Assembly: GCF_001999335.1 (NCBI RefSeq) | Contig: NZ_MLHS01000002.1 | Location: forward strand, 1-64,000 | Length of the DNA: 64,000 bases | Reading direction: 5' to 3' | From: Rodentibacter sp. Ppn85 | Lineage (GTDB): Bacteria > Pseudomonadota > Gammaproteobacteria > Enterobacterales > Pasteurellaceae | Shown: in pieces, positions 41,004 through 51,965 of the stretch | How positions within the stretch are numbered: position 1 is the first letter of the stretch | Layout: every line of letters begins with the position of its first letter | The notes under the pieces: generated by a model | Database searches by the model: none | Told to the model about the DNA's origin: nothing | What the model saw: only the letters and a program-made list of their open reading frames with translations | Translations under genes and position numbers: made by a program

Positions 41004-42800
41004 ATGAAGAATATTCGTAACTTTTCTATTATTGCCCATATTGACCATGGTAAATCAACCCTTTCCGATCGTTTGATTCAAACCTGTGGCGGTCTTTCAG
41101 ATCGTGAAATGGAAGCACAAGTATTGGATTCAATGGATCTTGAACGTGAGCGCGGTATCACTATTAAAGCTCAAAGCGTAACTTTAAATTATAAAGCTAA
41201 AGATGGCGAAACCTATCAATTAAACTTTATTGATACCCCGGGACACGTGGATTTCTCGTATGAAGTTTCCCGTTCCCTTGCAGCTTGTGAAGGCGCGTTG
41301 TTAGTGGTGGATGCCGGGCAAGGGGTAGAAGCACAAACTTTAGCGAACTGCTATACCGCAATTGAAATGGATCTGGAGGTTGTGCCGATTTTAAATAAAA
41401 TTGATTTACCTGCCGCAGATCCTGAGAGGGTTGCCGAAGAAATTGAAGATATTGTGGGGATTGACGCGATGGAAGCGGTGCGTTGTTCCGCAAAAACCGG
41501 GCAGGGCATTGAAGATGTACTAGAAGAAATTGTGGCGAAAATCCCTGCACCTGAGGGCGATCCGAATGCGCCGTTACAAGCCCTGATTATTGACTCTTGG
41601 TTTGACAACTATCTTGGCGTGGTTTCGTTAGTACGGATAAAAAACGGCGTATTACGAAAAGGCGATAAAATTAAAGTGATGTCTACAGGTCAAGCTTATA
41701 ATGTGGATCGCCTTGGTATTTTCACACCAAAGCAAGTGGACACGACGGTATTAAATTGTGGCGAAGTAGGTTGGGTCGTTTGTGCGATTAAAGATATTTT
41801 AGGCGCACCGGTGGGGGATACACTAACTCATCAGCATAACCCTGCAAGTAGTGTTTTACCCGGCTTTAAAAAAGTCAAACCTCAAGTTTACGCTGGTTTG
41901 TTCCCTGTCAGCTCGGACGATTATGAGGCGTTTCGTGATGCGCTAGGTAAACTAAGTCTGAATGATGCCTCATTATTCTATGAACCGGAAAATTCAACCG
42001 CACTTGGTTTTGGTTTCCGTTGCGGTTTCTTGGGACTTCTTCATATGGAGATCATTCAAGAACGCTTAGAACGAGAGTATGATCTGGATTTAATTACTAC
42101 GGCACCCACGGTAATTTATGAAGTGGAAATGACCAATGGCGAAGTGGTGTATGTGGATAGTCCGGCTAAATTACCGCCGCTTAATAATATTTCCGAAATT
42201 CGTGAACCGATTGCAGAATGTAATATGCTCGTGCCGCAAGAATACTTAGGAAACGTTATTACGTTATGTGTGGAAAAACGTGGTGTGCAAACCAATATGG
42301 TCTATCACGGTAATCAAATTGCATTGACTTATGAAATCCCAATGGGCGAAGTCGTGCTGGATTTCTTCGATCGTCTAAAATCAACCTCTCGCGGTTATGC
42401 CTCGCTGGATTATGGTTTTAAACGTTTCCAAGCGGCGGATATGGTGCGTGTCGATATTATGATCAATGGTGAGCGTGTGGATGCGTTAGCGTTAATTGTA
42501 CACAAAGATAATGCACAATATCGTGGTCGTGAATTGGTGGAAAAAATGCGTGAGCTGATTCCTCGTCAACAATTTGATATTGCCATTCAAGCTGCTATTG
42601 GTAATCACATTATTGCACGTTCAACGGTGAAACAATTACGTAAAAATGTTTTAGCGAAGTGTTATGGTGGTGATGTTAGCCGCAAGAAAAAACTTTTACA
42701 GAAACAAAAAGAAGGTAAAAAACGAATGAAATCCTTAGGTAATGTAGAAGTACCGCAAGAGGCATTTTTAGCAATTTTACACGTAGGTAAAGATAAATAA
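41004..42800 (+). CDS. lepA: Elongation factor 4 (LepA)
   Basis: Ribosome-associated translational GTPase. The 598 residues show the G-motifs [17 protein letters not shown] and NKIDLP, a switch region with [10 protein letters not shown], and the LepA-specific C-terminal domain ending [22 protein letters not shown]. The grcA-lepA-lepB-rnc-era order equals that of H. influenzae. lepB starts 8 bases downstream. Confidence 0.98.
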   Translation: MKNIRNFSIIAHIDHGKSTLSDRLIQTCGGLSDREMEAQVLDSMDLERERGITIKAQSVTLNYKAKDGETYQLNFIDTPGHVDFSYEVSRSLAACEGALLVVDAGQGVEAQTLANCYTAIEMDLEVVPILNKIDLPAADPERVAEEIEDIVGIDAMEAVRCSAKTGQGIEDVLEEIVAKIPAPEGDPNAPLQALIIDSWFDNYLGVVSLVRIKNGVLRKGDKIKVMSTGQAYNVDRLGIFTPKQVDTTVLNCGEVGWVVCAIKDILGAPVGDTLTHQHNPASSVLPGFKKVKPQVYAGLFPVSSDDYEAFRDALGKLSLNDASLFYEPENSTALGFGFRCGFLGLLHMEIIQERLEREYDLDLITTAPTVIYEVEMTNGEVVYVDSPAKLPPLNNISEIREPIAECNMLVPQEYLGNVITLCVEKRGVQTNMVYHGNQIALTYEIPMGEVVLDFFDRLKSTSRGYASLDYGFKRFQAADMVRVDIMINGERVDALALIVHKDNAQYRGRELVEKMRELIPRQQFDIAIQAAIGNHIIARSTVKQLRKNVLAKCYGGDVSRKKKLLQKQKEGKKRMKSLGNVEVPQEAFLAILHVGKDK

Positions 42801-42808
42801 GGAAAGCT

Positions 42809-43858
42809 ATGTCGAATTTATTTTTCATCATTTTACTGGTAGTTGGTTTTGGTATTTGGAAAGGCTTGGATTATCTTCAGTTACCGAATACCTTCAGCAT
42901 TTTATTGTTGATTTTGACAACGGTTTCAGGCGTATTATGGTGTTATCATCGTTTTGTTGTTGCGCCGAAACGCCGGCGTAAAATTGCACGTGCAGAGCAG
43001 CGTTCCGGTCAGGCATTAACTGATGAGGAAAAAGCAAAAATCGAGCCTATTTCAGAAGGTTCGGAGTTTTTGTCTTCATTGTTCCCTGTACTTGCTGTGG
43101 TTTTCTTTATACGTTCGTTTTTATTTGAACCCTTCCAAATCCCTTCCGGTTCAATGGAGTCGACATTGCGTGTAGGCGATTTTCTGGTGGTAAATAAATA
43201 TGCTTATGGCGTCAAAGACCCTATTTTTCAAAATACGATTATTGCCGGTGAAAAACCGCAACGCGGTGATGTCATCGTATTTAAAGCGCCGGAACAAGCT
43301 TTACTCCATACCGGATTGGGCGCAACCCGTGCGGCTTATGCGGAAAATTTGGCATTAACCTCAAAAAATAATATGTCCGGCGTGGATTATATTAAACGTA
43401 TTGTAGGGCAAGGCGGAGACCGCGTGATTTTCGATATGGATCAAAAAACATTGAAGATTGTGTATGGTAAAGAAGGTAAACCTTGCGAAGTAAATTGTGA
43501 AAGTAAAGCGTTTGAATATAGTCAAAATCCAACTAATCCGGCATTTCCAAATGAATTGGAGTTGACAGAAAAAGGTGATGCGGTACATAACGTGTTGATC
43601 AGTCCCTATCGCCGTTATGCCGGTCCGGAATTTTTTACCCAAGAGGGTAACCCGACCGCAGAATGGGTTGTACCGGAAGGACAATATTTTGTCATGGGTG
43701 ATCATCGCGATCACAGTGATGACAGCCGTTTTTGGGGATTTGTTCCGGAAAAAAATATTGTCGGTAAAGCTACTTATATTTGGATGAGCCTGGAAAAAGA
43801 ACCAAACGAATGGCCGACAGGTTTGCGTTTTGAACGTTTCTTTACAGCAATTAAATAA
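42809..43858 (+). CDS. lepB: Signal peptidase I
   Basis: Inner-membrane Ser/Lys protease that removes signal peptides. 349 residues: two N-terminal helices, the serine motif [16 protein letters not shown], the lysine motif [12 protein letters not shown], and the box [17 protein letters not shown] large insert between the two catalytic boxes is typical of gamma-proteobacterial LepB. Operon with lepA upstream and rnc immediately downstream. Confidence 0.97.
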   Translation: MSNLFFIILLVVGFGIWKGLDYLQLPNTFSILLLILTTVSGVLWCYHRFVVAPKRRRKIARAEQRSGQALTDEEKAKIEPISEGSEFLSSLFPVLAVVFFIRSFLFEPFQIPSGSMESTLRVGDFLVVNKYAYGVKDPIFQNTIIAGEKPQRGDVIVFKAPEQALLHTGLGATRAAYAENLALTSKNNMSGVDYIKRIVGQGGDRVIFDMDQKTLKIVYGKEGKPCEVNCESKAFEYSQNPTNPAFPNELELTEKGDAVHNVLISPYRRYAGPEFFTQEGNPTAEWVVPEGQYFVMGDHRDHSDDSRFWGFVPEKNIVGKATYIWMSLEKEPNEWPTGLRFERFFTAIK

Positions 43859-43859
43859 G

Positions 43860-44534
43860 ATGAATCATTTAGATAGATTAGAGCGAGAAATCGGCTACCA
43901 ATTTAACGATATATCGCTCTTAAAATTGGCACTAACACATCGAAGTGCTGCGACAAAACACAATGAACGCCTAGAGTTTTTGGGTGATTCTATTCTCAAT
44001 TTTACTATTGCAGAAGCCTTGTATCATCAATTTCCTCGTTGTAACGAAGGTGAATTGAGTCGTATGCGTGCGACCTTAGTAAGGGAAAAAACGCTGGCAA
44101 TGTTAGCGCGCCAGTTTGAACTGGGGGAATATATGTCGCTTGGTTCCGGTGAGTTAAAGAGCGGCGGTTTTCGCCGTGAATCCACTCTTGCGGACTGTAT
44201 GGAAGCCATTATTGGAGCAATGTCATTGGATCAAGGTATTATTCTCACGACGCAAGTGATTCGAACTTGGTATCAATCCCTATTGGCAGAAATCAAACCG
44301 GGTGATAATCAAAAAGACGCGAAAACCCGCCTACAGGAATATTTGCAAGGTAAAGGGCTGGCATTACCAAGTTATAAAGTCATTAATATTCAAGGTGACC
44401 CCCATTGCCAGACTTTCACCGTTGAATGTAAAGTGAAAAATGTGAATAAAATTTTTGTGGCGAAAGGTTCGAGCCGTCGTAAAGCGGAGCAAGCGGCCGC
44501 CGAACAAGTTTTAAAAGAATTGGATATAAAATGA
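43860..44534 (+). CDS. rnc: Ribonuclease III
   Basis: Cleaves double-stranded RNA, including rRNA precursors. 224 residues: catalytic signature [20 protein letters not shown], second acidic site in [11 protein letters not shown], and a C-terminal double-stranded RNA-binding domain ([20 protein letters not shown] to [21 protein letters not shown]). I choose the ATG at 43860 ([13 protein letters not shown]), one base after the lepB stop. It overlaps era by four bases. Confidence 0.97.
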   Translation: MNHLDRLEREIGYQFNDISLLKLALTHRSAATKHNERLEFLGDSILNFTIAEALYHQFPRCNEGELSRMRATLVREKTLAMLARQFELGEYMSLGSGELKSGGFRRESTLADCMEAIIGAMSLDQGIILTTQVIRTWYQSLLAEIKPGDNQKDAKTRLQEYLQGKGLALPSYKVINIQGDPHCQTFTVECKVKNVNKIFVAKGSSRRKAEQAAAEQVLKELDIK

Positions 44535-45439
44535 CCGAACAATTTGACAAAACCTATTGCGGCTTTATTGCCATTGTAGGGCGCCCGAATGTGGGTAAAT
44601 CAACGCTCTTAAATAAAATTTTAGGGCAAAAAATTTCTATTACATCACGCAAAGCACAAACTACCCGTCATCGCATTGTGGGGATAAAAACCGAAGGGGA
44701 ATACCAAGAGATTTATGTGGATACCCCGGGGCTTCACATTGAAGAAAAACGTGCTATCAATCGTTTAATGAACCGAGCGGCAAGTAGTGCTATCGGTGAT
44801 GTGGATCTTATCATTTTTGTGGTGGACGGCACTCATTGGAATGCCGATGATGAAATGGTGTTAAACAAACTTCGCAACGCGAAGGCACCGGTGGTATTGG
44901 CGATTAACAAGGTGGATAACATCAAAAATAAAGATGATTTATTGCCGTTTATCACTGAATTAAGCAGTAAATTTGATTTTGCTCATATCGTACCGATTTC
45001 TGCACAACGTGGTAATAATGTTGATGAACTTGAAAAAATTGTACGAACCTCCTTACGTGAAGGTATGCATCATTTTCCTGAAGATTATGTAACGGATCGC
45101 TCGCAACGTTTTATGGCATCGGAAATTATCCGTGAAAAATTAATGCGTTTTACCGGCGAAGAACTGCCTTATTCGGTCACCGTTGAAATTGAACAATTTA
45201 AACTCAATGAACGTGGCACTTATGAAATCAACGGATTGATTTTGGTTGAACGTGAAGGGCAAAAGAAAATGGTGATTGGCGCACAAGGGAAAAAAATTAA
45301 AACCATTGGTATGGAGGCCCGTGCGGATATGGAACGTTTGTTTGATAACAAAGTCCATCTCGAGCTTTGGGTAAAAGTGAAGTCCGGTTGGGCGGATGAT
45401 GAACGTGCATTACGTAGCTTAGGCTATATGGACGAATAA
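44531..45439 (+). CDS. era: GTPase Era
   Basis: GTPase that binds 16S rRNA during 30S maturation. 302 residues: P-loop [12 protein letters not shown], switch DTPGLH, NKVD, and a C-terminal KH domain with [15 protein letters not shown]. It starts inside the end of rnc (ATGA overlap). Final gene of lepA-lepB-rnc-era; a terminator follows. Confidence 0.98.
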   Translation: MTEQFDKTYCGFIAIVGRPNVGKSTLLNKILGQKISITSRKAQTTRHRIVGIKTEGEYQEIYVDTPGLHIEEKRAINRLMNRAASSAIGDVDLIIFVVDGTHWNADDEMVLNKLRNAKAPVVLAINKVDNIKNKDDLLPFITELSSKFDFAHIVPISAQRGNNVDELEKIVRTSLREGMHHFPEDYVTDRSQRFMASEIIREKLMRFTGEELPYSVTVEIEQFKLNERGTYEINGLILVEREGQKKMVIGAQGKKIKTIGMEARADMERLFDNKVHLELWVKVKSGWADDERALRSLGYMDE

Positions 45440-45475
45440 AAGTGCGGTTCGTTTTCCGCAAGTTTTATCATGTAG

Positions 45476-45502
45476 AAAGCCAAGGTGAATCCTTGGCTTT
45501 TT
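45476..45502 (+). terminator. Terminator of era
   Basis: AAAGCCAAGG (45476-45485), loop TGAAT, CCTTGGCTTT (45491-45500) and further T. Two inverted uptake signals flank it (near 45439 and 45525). Confidence 0.9.
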
Positions 45503-45542
45503 GCTTGAAAATGAAGTAAAAAATAACCGCACTTAAAAAGGA

Positions 45543-46751
45543 TTAATCCTCACTTCCAATTCCTAAGGCACAAGCATAAGCGGAGCTCCATGCCCATTGG
45601 AAATTATAACCGCCAAGACAACCGACAACATCCAATACTTCACCGATAAAATATAGTCCTTTTATTTGCTGACTTTCCATAGTTTTGGAAGAAATATGAT
45701 GAGTGTCCACCCCACCCATGGTGACTTCCGCCGTACGATAACCTTCCGTTCCATTTGGTACAAATTGCCAATGATGAACTAAATCCAGCAGATTTTTTAA
45801 CCGCTCTTTGTTGAGGTTAGCGATCGCTTCATCTTGAATAAACCCTTGTTCGAGCCAAAGCTCGACTAATTTTTTCGGCAGTAATCGCGTCAGCACGGTT
45901 TTTAGCATGAGTTTTGGCGATTGTTGCTTAGTTTGACAGATCTCTTCTTGCAAATTGTGTGCCGGTAATAAATCAATTTCCACACTTTCGTTAGACTGCC
46001 AATAATTAGAAATTTGTAATACGGCAGGGCCGGAAATACCACGATGAGTGAAAAGTAACTGATTGTGAAAAGACTTTCCGCATGTTGCTGTGATAGTGAC
46101 TGGTAGACTAATGCCTGAAAGTGCGGTCAAAAATCGATCTGTTTCCCGATAAGTGAAAGGCACAAGGCCGGCTCGTGGAGAAACTACCGGAATATCAAAT
46201 TGTTCGGCAATCCGGTAACCCAAAGGCGTTGCTCCAAGTCCGGGCATTGAAAGTCCACCGGTTGCGATAACCAAATTTCTACATTGCCATTGAGCTGAAT
46301 TTGTCTGCAAAATGAACCGCACTTTCTCATCATTTTCAACCCGTTCGACCTGTGATATTTCATTGCGTAAGTGTATCTTTACTTGATATTTCTTACATTC
46401 GCTTGCCAACATTTCTACAATATTTTCCGCTCCTTCATCACAAAAAAGCTGTCCAAGCTCTTTTTCATGATAAGCAATGCCGTATTCTGCCACTAAAGTA
46501 ATAAAATCCCAGTTGGTATAGCGGGCAAGAGCGGATTTTACAAAATGCGGATTCTGTGAAAGATAGTGTGCGGCTGTAACTTCAAGATTTGTGAAATTAC
46601 AGAACCCACCGCCGGACATTAAGATTTTTCTTCCGATTTTTTTACCATTATCCAGCACAACCACTTCTTTGCCTAATTTTCCTAATTGTGCCGCACAAAA
46701 TAAGCCGGAAGCACCGGCACCGATAATAAGGGTTTCGGAATAATGGTTCAC
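45543..46751 (-). CDS. HI0933-family FAD-dependent oxidoreductase (YhiN-like)
   Basis: A 402-residue flavoprotein: the N-terminal dinucleotide-binding motif is LIIGAGASGLFCAAQLGKLG. GRKILMSGGGFCNFTN and RNLVIATGGLSMPGLGATPLGYRIAE are hallmarks of the family, and the C-terminal TMGGVDTHHIS...GLYFIGEVLDVVGCLGGYNFQWAWSSA is conserved. Substrate unknown. Its start overlaps the CcmH/TPR gene by four bases (ATGA), so it is translated with the nrf maturation genes, although no haem role is known for it. Confidence 0.92.
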   Translation of the reverse strand: MNHYSETLIIGAGASGLFCAAQLGKLGKEVVVLDNGKKIGRKILMSGGGFCNFTNLEVTAAHYLSQNPHFVKSALARYTNWDFITLVAEYGIAYHEKELGQLFCDEGAENIVEMLASECKKYQVKIHLRNEISQVERVENDEKVRFILQTNSAQWQCRNLVIATGGLSMPGLGATPLGYRIAEQFDIPVVSPRAGLVPFTYRETDRFLTALSGISLPVTITATCGKSFHNQLLFTHRGISGPAVLQISNYWQSNESVEIDLLPAHNLQEEICQTKQQSPKLMLKTVLTRLLPKKLVELWLEQGFIQDEAIANLNKERLKNLLDLVHHWQFVPNGTEGYRTAEVTMGGVDTHHISSKTMESQQIKGLYFIGEVLDVVGCLGGYNFQWAWSSAYACALGIGSED

Positions 46752-47803
46752 TGTGCTTGTCCTCGGTCTAAAAATTCTAACATCTTCATTCGTTGAATCA
46801 CCATGCGGCGATCAACAGCTGCATTACCGGTATCTAATAATTGTTGTAAATAATTTTTTGCTTGTGAATAATTACCTTGTTCAAGTTCAATCGTAGCCAG
46901 CAAAGAAATACTCGAAATTTCTTTTTTATCCTGTTCCAGGGCTTGTGTTAAAAGTTGCTGAATTTCGGGCGTAAGCCGCTGACCTGCTTGATAATAAAGT
47001 GCGGTAGCTTTTAAGCCTAAAATATTAGGTTTGCTGCCCGATAATTTTTCGGCATTTGCATAGGCAATTAGGGCATGGCCAAACTCATTATTTTGTACAT
47101 AAGCTTCGCCGAGTTGAAGCCATGCCTCGTCGTTATTCGGATTTGCACGTAATTTATCTTGGATTTTACTAATCACATCTTCTTTTTTGTGAAAGTCCGC
47201 CATTTCAATTTGCTTGTTATGTTGGGAAATCATCGCCTGTTCGCCTTCTTGTAAGCGTGAAAAACGATCAAGGGATAAATAATAGCTAACTGGAATGGCT
47301 ATGAGTAAAGCAAAAATACAAAGCGTGATTTTGCCATTGCTCTTTTGCGGAGAATGCGTATTTTGCTCGAATTGCTCAAGGTTGTTGAATGCCGAAAGGG
47401 AAGTATTATGCTCAAGCCGAGAAGTTCTTTGTCGGGAATACCAAATCAACCCGACGGCTAAAATAAGTAATCCTATCGGTAATAGCCATAATAATGCTGT
47501 ATTCCATTGGAAAGGCGGTTTGTAATTAACAAAATCACCGAATCTTGCCGTCATTGTGTCGATAATTTGCTGATTTGTTTTGCCTTCATTCACCATATTA
47601 TAGACTTCAATCCGCAAGTCATAAGCTATGGGTGAATTGGATTCTACCAAGTTTTGATTTTGGCATTGCGGGCAACGTAAAGATTTCGCCAGTTGCACGG
47701 CTCGGCTGCGATCCGCCTGGTTTTTGAATTGATAGGTATCCACAATTTCAGCTTGGGCAAACAAGCTGAATAGCAATAAAAGTGCGGTTAAAAAATTTCT
47801 CAT
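46748..47803 (-). CDS. CcmH/NrfF-NrfG fusion, cytochrome c haem-lyase subunit
   Basis: A 351-residue protein joining two functions that are separate in the E. coli nrf operon. After a signal peptide (about 1-18), the N-terminal domain carries the apocytochrome thiol motif [10 protein letters not shown]. It is followed by a membrane helix (about 104-122), a second helix (about 157-175), and a C-terminal TPR domain (about 200-340, e.g. [27 protein letters not shown]) that would bind the target haem-less protein. It overlaps the DsbE-type gene upstream by four bases. Likely needed to attach haem to NrfA. Confidence 0.9.
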   Translation of the reverse strand: MRNFLTALLLLFSLFAQAEIVDTYQFKNQADRSRAVQLAKSLRCPQCQNQNLVESNSPIAYDLRIEVYNMVNEGKTNQQIIDTMTARFGDFVNYKPPFQWNTALLWLLPIGLLILAVGLIWYSRQRTSRLEHNTSLSAFNNLEQFEQNTHSPQKSNGKITLCIFALLIAIPVSYYLSLDRFSRLQEGEQAMISQHNKQIEMADFHKKEDVISKIQDKLRANPNNDEAWLQLGEAYVQNNEFGHALIAYANAEKLSGSKPNILGLKATALYYQAGQRLTPEIQQLLTQALEQDKKEISSISLLATIELEQGNYSQAKNYLQQLLDTGNAAVDRRMVIQRMKMLEFLDRGQAQ

Positions 47804-48330
47804 TTTTTCATTAATTCTTGAATTTTCGGTACAAAAATGTTTTCCCAGGTTTCAGGTTCAAGTAATCCTGAATGGCGATAACGAATCACGCCATGCATAT
47901 CCACCAAATAAGTTTCCGGTGCGCCGTCCACGCCTAGTTTTAGAGCAAGCTCGCCGTGGCTGTCATCAATCGTGAGAAGAAAGGGATTTCCCATTCTTTT
48001 GAGCATTTCACGCCCATTTTGTGGGTTGTCTCGATAATTAATGCCGATGATTGGTATGGTTTTGGCTATATTCATTAATAGCGGATGTTCTTCTTTGCAA
48101 TAGCCGCACCAACTGCCCCAAACATTCAATAAAAACGGTTGCTTCGGAAAATTTTTGGGGCTGATTCTTTGCGAGGGATCAAGTAAATCTACCTGATAAA
48201 ATTCCGGTACGGGTTTATCAATTAGCGCAGAGGCGATTTTTTTCGGATCTTGATTTAGTCCGGCAATTAATAAAATACATACCGCTAAAAGCAGCAAGAG
48301 CGGTGTAAAAAAGAGCAGTTTTTTCTTCAT
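47800..48330 (-). CDS. DsbE/CcmG-type periplasmic thioredoxin
   Basis: Membrane-anchored thiol reductase that keeps apocytochrome CXXCH cysteines reduced. 176 residues: N-terminal anchor (about 4-24), active site [15 protein letters not shown], cis-proline region in [12 protein letters not shown]. The ATG at 48330 shares a base with the nrfE stop (TAATG); a start seven codons upstream would overlap nrfE more and is not preferred. E. coli nrf lacks this gene, relying on ccmG/dsbE; Haemophilus has it in this position. Confidence 0.93.
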   Translation of the reverse strand: MKKKLLFFTPLLLLLAVCILLIAGLNQDPKKIASALIDKPVPEFYQVDLLDPSQRISPKNFPKQPFLLNVWGSWCGYCKEEHPLLMNIAKTIPIIGINYRDNPQNGREMLKRMGNPFLLTIDDSHGELALKLGVDGAPETYLVDMHGVIRYRHSGLLEPETWENIFVPKIQELMKK

Positions 48331-50237
48331 TATTTTTCCCGTTTTCGACACGAAGTCAGCGTACTAAAAAATGCGCCCAATGCCATTAAAATTCCCCCGG
48401 CCCAAAGCCAACGAATAAGCGGTTTGTGATGTAGGCGGAAGGTAAATTCGCCTTTGCCGAGAGCGTCGCCCATGACGATATATAAATCACCCCAAAAATT
48501 GCCGTTTAAACCGACTTCACTCATGGTCATGGTGCGAACATCGTAATAACGGCGTTCGGGAACAATTGTTGCATAAACTTTACCGTTTTCGGTAACATCG
48601 AAAACAGCGACTTCGGCGGTGAAATTCGGGCCGATTTCATTCGAAAATTGACGGTAATAAAATTCATATTCTCCTAGTTTTTGGCTTTGTTGCGGTGCAA
48701 GACGAACACCAATTTCACTACCGAAATAACTGCTTGTTACCGCCCCCATCGTTGCAATGGCGACACCGCAATGGGCAACAATCATACCTAGCTGAGTTAA
48801 ACGAACTTTACGCCAATTTTGCCATAAGGTAGCAAAGAAAAGCCAGATAGCAAGACTTAATAATAAGAAAGCAAAGCTGTGAAAAGTGAGCGTATCATTA
48901 TTGTGAATTTGCTGCCAAATTATTAAGGCGGATAGTCCGAAAGAGGGGATGAGCAGTAATAAACAACGTGCGAAAAAAGCACGATCAAATTTTGATTGGC
49001 GTAATGCGAGGGAAACGACCATGGCAATGAGCATCCCCATTAAAATTGGTAAGAAAATGCTGTTGAAATAGGGGCTGCCGACAGAAATAGATCCCCAATT
49101 CATGGCTTGAAACAGCATAGGATAGAATGTGCCTAAAAAGGTGGAAACAATCGCTATCGTTAATAGAATATTGAATAATAAAATACCACCGGTTTTAGAA
49201 ATTAGCCGGAATTTGACCGCACTTTGCGTATTGTTGCTTGCACGGAAGGCAAATAATCCAAAAGCAAATAGCGTGAGTAAAAAGAAAATCAATAACAGTA
49301 TATAACCACGGGTGTTATCCAAGGCAAAGGCATGAACTGAAGTGAGTGCACCGGAGCGTACAATAAATGTTCCCAGTATGCTGAAGGCGAAAGCAAGAAG
49401 GGAAAACAGGGTTGTCCAGTAATTAAACGCGCCTTGTTTTTCGGTGATGATTAAACTATGCAGCAAGCCAAGCCCTACTAACCATGGCATAAGTGAGGCA
49501 TTTTCCACCGGATCCCAAAACCACCATCCTCCCCAACCCAGCTCGTAATATGCCCACCAAGCACCCAATACAATACCAAGTGTGAGAAATAACCAAGAAA
49601 ACAATATCCAGCCACGCATTTTATAGGCAATTTGTTTGACAGGCAGGTTATAAATCAGCGCGGATAGCGTCATTGCAAAATTCACTGCAAAGCCCACATA
49701 ACCAATATACAGCAATGGCGGGTGAAAAATTAATCCCACATCTTGAAGCATTGGATTGAGATCCCGCCCTTCCATTGGTGCGGGAAAAATACGCCCAAAG
49801 GGATTAGAATAAAATAGAATAAAAACGGCAAATCCTAAGCAAATTAAACCGAGTAAGGAGAGCGTTTGCGTGGAAAAAGTGCGGTCATTTTTTCGGTTGA
49901 AAATAGCAAAAGCGGCAAGCCATAAACTTAATGAAAATAACCAGAACAGCATGGATCCTTCGTGTCCTCCCCACGTGGCGGCAACTTTGAAGAATGTCGG
50001 TAGCTGGGAATTGGAGTGCGCTGCCACATATTCAAGCGTGAAATCGTCCACGGCAAAAGAATAGGCGAGAATGATAATGGAGATGAGCGTTGATAGGGTA
50101 AAAATATAGCTTAACCACCAAGCGGAATTAATTAACGTTGAATTTTTTTTGAGTAAGCCGATTTGTGGCAGCAATGCAAGGAACAAAGCACTGATAGTGG
50201 CAACTAAAAGAGAAAGGAAACCAAGTTCTGGGAGCAT
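48330..50237 (-). CDS. nrfE: NrfE/CcmF-family haem lyase subunit
   Basis: Large inner-membrane haem-handling protein. 635 residues with about 14 helices. The tryptophan-rich haem-binding segment [19 protein letters not shown] and the preceding [11 protein letters not shown] are intact, as are [20 protein letters not shown] and [14 protein letters not shown] choose [11 protein letters not shown] at 50237, because the longer frame begins inside the terminator hairpin at 50275-50306. With the CcmH/NrfG fusion it should form the haem lyase for the lysine-ligated haem of NrfA. Confidence 0.92.
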   Translation of the reverse strand: MLPELGFLSLLVATISALFLALLPQIGLLKKNSTLINSAWWLSYIFTLSTLISIIILAYSFAVDDFTLEYVAAHSNSQLPTFFKVAATWGGHEGSMLFWLFSLSLWLAAFAIFNRKNDRTFSTQTLSLLGLICLGFAVFILFYSNPFGRIFPAPMEGRDLNPMLQDVGLIFHPPLLYIGYVGFAVNFAMTLSALIYNLPVKQIAYKMRGWILFSWLFLTLGIVLGAWWAYYELGWGGWWFWDPVENASLMPWLVGLGLLHSLIITEKQGAFNYWTTLFSLLAFAFSILGTFIVRSGALTSVHAFALDNTRGYILLLIFFLLTLFAFGLFAFRASNNTQSAVKFRLISKTGGILLFNILLTIAIVSTFLGTFYPMLFQAMNWGSISVGSPYFNSIFLPILMGMLIAMVVSLALRQSKFDRAFFARCLLLLIPSFGLSALIIWQQIHNNDTLTFHSFAFLLLSLAIWLFFATLWQNWRKVRLTQLGMIVAHCGVAIATMGAVTSSYFGSEIGVRLAPQQSQKLGEYEFYYRQFSNEIGPNFTAEVAVFDVTENGKVYATIVPERRYYDVRTMTMSEVGLNGNFWGDLYIVMGDALGKGEFTFRLHHKPLIRWLWAGGILMALGAFFSTLTSCRKREK

Positions 50238-50274
50238 AATAAAATTTATTTTTAAATGATTAAAATAGGGTTTC

Positions 50275-50306
50275 AAAAAAGAAAGGCGCATATTAATACG
50301 CCTTTC
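50275..50306 (-). terminator. Hairpin and T-run between nrfD and nrfE
   Basis: On the minus strand: GAAAGGCG, 10-base loop, CGCCTTTC, then TTTTTTG. It lies 20 bases after nrfD and 38 bases before the nrfE start, so it should make nrfE and the downstream maturation genes weaker than nrfABCD. Confidence 0.8.
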
Positions 50307-50325
50307 TCTATAAAACAACTATTAC

Positions 50326-51291
50326 CTAAGCAACTGTTAACTGTCCCGCATACAAAATAAAGTATCGCAGACAGAGTACACCGATTAAGTCAAAAACCGA
50401 TACTAGAATGATAAAGTTACGGTTATATTTGAGTCGCTCGGGAGCAACCATATTTGCAATTAACGGTATGAAAATTCCGATAAAGAATACACCAATCCAG
50501 AATATCATTCCCCAAAATCCGGAAAGAGCATTGTGAAGTGCAACTGTTTTTTGCCCACCACCAAAATGTAATCCCACAAAGAAACATACTAATAAACCAA
50601 GTTCGGTGACCATGATAGGTACTTCAAATTTATGGATAAAGTGAGATTCGTGAGAATCACCTTTCAATTTACCGGCAATTAGGATAATTAAAAATGTTGC
50701 CGCAATACCGGATGAGGTTCCCGATGCGAGGAATAATGTTGGTAAAACGGGGTTATTCAGCATTGGATAACTAATTAGGGCGGAAAGTAAGAAACCGGTA
50801 TAAGCGCCTAATACTGCAGCCAATATGAATAAAAGCACTTCCACCGGATTGGTTAAACGTTCTGCAAAGTTAATTAGTTTCATCACAAATTTTAGTTTTG
50901 GCATAAAGCGATGGATGAGTGCTTCAATTTCATTTTTGAATATCGCCACTCCCCATAATACCAAGAACAGCATATAAATTTGGAAGAGCATAACCCCCAT
51001 AGACATGACAGAATCAAACTGATAGTTGAACATCAATTTCCAGAATGTCCAAGGACGTGCCAAGTGGAAAATTAACAGTGTTAAGCCGATTAATGTTGGT
51101 ACCGAACCTAAAATCACACCGGCACGAACAATCCAGTTTTGGCTTGGATTTTCCAATTTATTACTACGTTTAAATGCAACGGCTAATTGCACTGCGCCAG
51201 ATGAGATCCCGAGTAAAAACAAATAGATCGCAATGGTCGAATCCCACACTAAATTTGGTGTGTGGAACGGAACTGGATAATCTAACGTCAT
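50326..51291 (-). CDS. nrfD: NrfD, quinol-oxidising membrane subunit
   Basis: Eight-helix NrfD/PsrC-family protein that takes electrons from menaquinol and passes them to NrfC. 321 residues. The opening WDSTIAIYLFLLGISSGAVQLAVAFKRS and GFLLSALISYPMLNNPVLPTLFLASGTSSGIAA are family hallmarks. Its start overlaps nrfC by four bases. menB and menC in this window make its probable quinone. Confidence 0.95.
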   Translation of the reverse strand: MTLDYPVPFHTPNLVWDSTIAIYLFLLGISSGAVQLAVAFKRSNKLENPSQNWIVRAGVILGSVPTLIGLTLLIFHLARPWTFWKLMFNYQFDSVMSMGVMLFQIYMLFLVLWGVAIFKNEIEALIHRFMPKLKFVMKLINFAERLTNPVEVLLFILAAVLGAYTGFLLSALISYPMLNNPVLPTLFLASGTSSGIAATFLIILIAGKLKGDSHESHFIHKFEVPIMVTELGLLVCFFVGLHFGGGQKTVALHNALSGFWGMIFWIGVFFIGIFIPLIANMVAPERLKYNRNFIILVSVFDLIGVLCLRYFILYAGQLTVA

Positions 51292-51965
51292 CTTCTAGGC
51301 TCCCCATGTTGGAATGGAATATGGTAAAGATTTGGTTGTGTACCTAATTCCACTTTTGTGCGATAAACCGGTTTTTCTTTCACCTTACGCGCGACTTCGC
51401 TGGTCGGATCGTTCATATCGCCAAAGGTTAATGCTTTTGTCGGACAAGCTTCTACACAGGCAGGTTGTTTACCATTGGCTAAATTAGTGTCACGACAGAA
51501 GTTACATTTATCTGCGGTTAAATGTTCCGGATGAATGAAACGCACGCGATACGGACAAACTGCAATACAATATTGGCAGCCTACACATAAATCTTTATGC
51601 ACATCTACAATACCGGTTTCTTTATCAACGAACGACGCCCCGGTTGGACAAACCGCCACGCAGGGCGCATTTGTGCAGTGTTGGCAAGATTGACGGAAAA
51701 ACTCATATTTCTGGTTTGGAAATTCGCCATAAGGTTTGCTGCGCAAAATTTCCAAACGAGATACGCCTTGTGGCACCTGGTTGACATCACGGCAAGCATC
51801 CATACAGGCCGTACAGCCAATGCAAGCTGTTTCATCATGCACCATTGCGTAACGTTTAGTTTTATCCGCCTTCCCTTCTTTTGCTAAAGAAGTTAAGGAT
51901 GTTCCCGTCATAAGGATCACAGCCCCCATGCCGGAAACAAAGTTTCGGCGTGAGCAAGTTGTCAT
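51288..51965 (-). CDS. nrfC: NrfC, 4x[4Fe-4S] ferredoxin subunit
   Basis: Periplasm-facing iron-sulphur electron carrier between NrfD and NrfB. 225 residues: a Tat signal (CSRRNFVSGMGA) at the N-terminus, then four cysteine clusters, including CIGCTACMDACRDVN, CQHCTNAPCVAVCPTGA, CVGCQYCIAVCPYRV and CNFCRDTNLANGKQPACVEACP. Overlaps nrfB and nrfD by four bases each, indicating coupled translation. Confidence 0.96.
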   Translation of the reverse strand: MTTCSRRNFVSGMGAVILMTGTSLTSLAKEGKADKTKRYAMVHDETACIGCTACMDACRDVNQVPQGVSRLEILRSKPYGEFPNQKYEFFRQSCQHCTNAPCVAVCPTGASFVDKETGIVDVHKDLCVGCQYCIAVCPYRVRFIHPEHLTADKCNFCRDTNLANGKQPACVEACPTKALTFGDMNDPTSEVARKVKEKPVYRTKVELGTQPNLYHIPFQHGEPRR

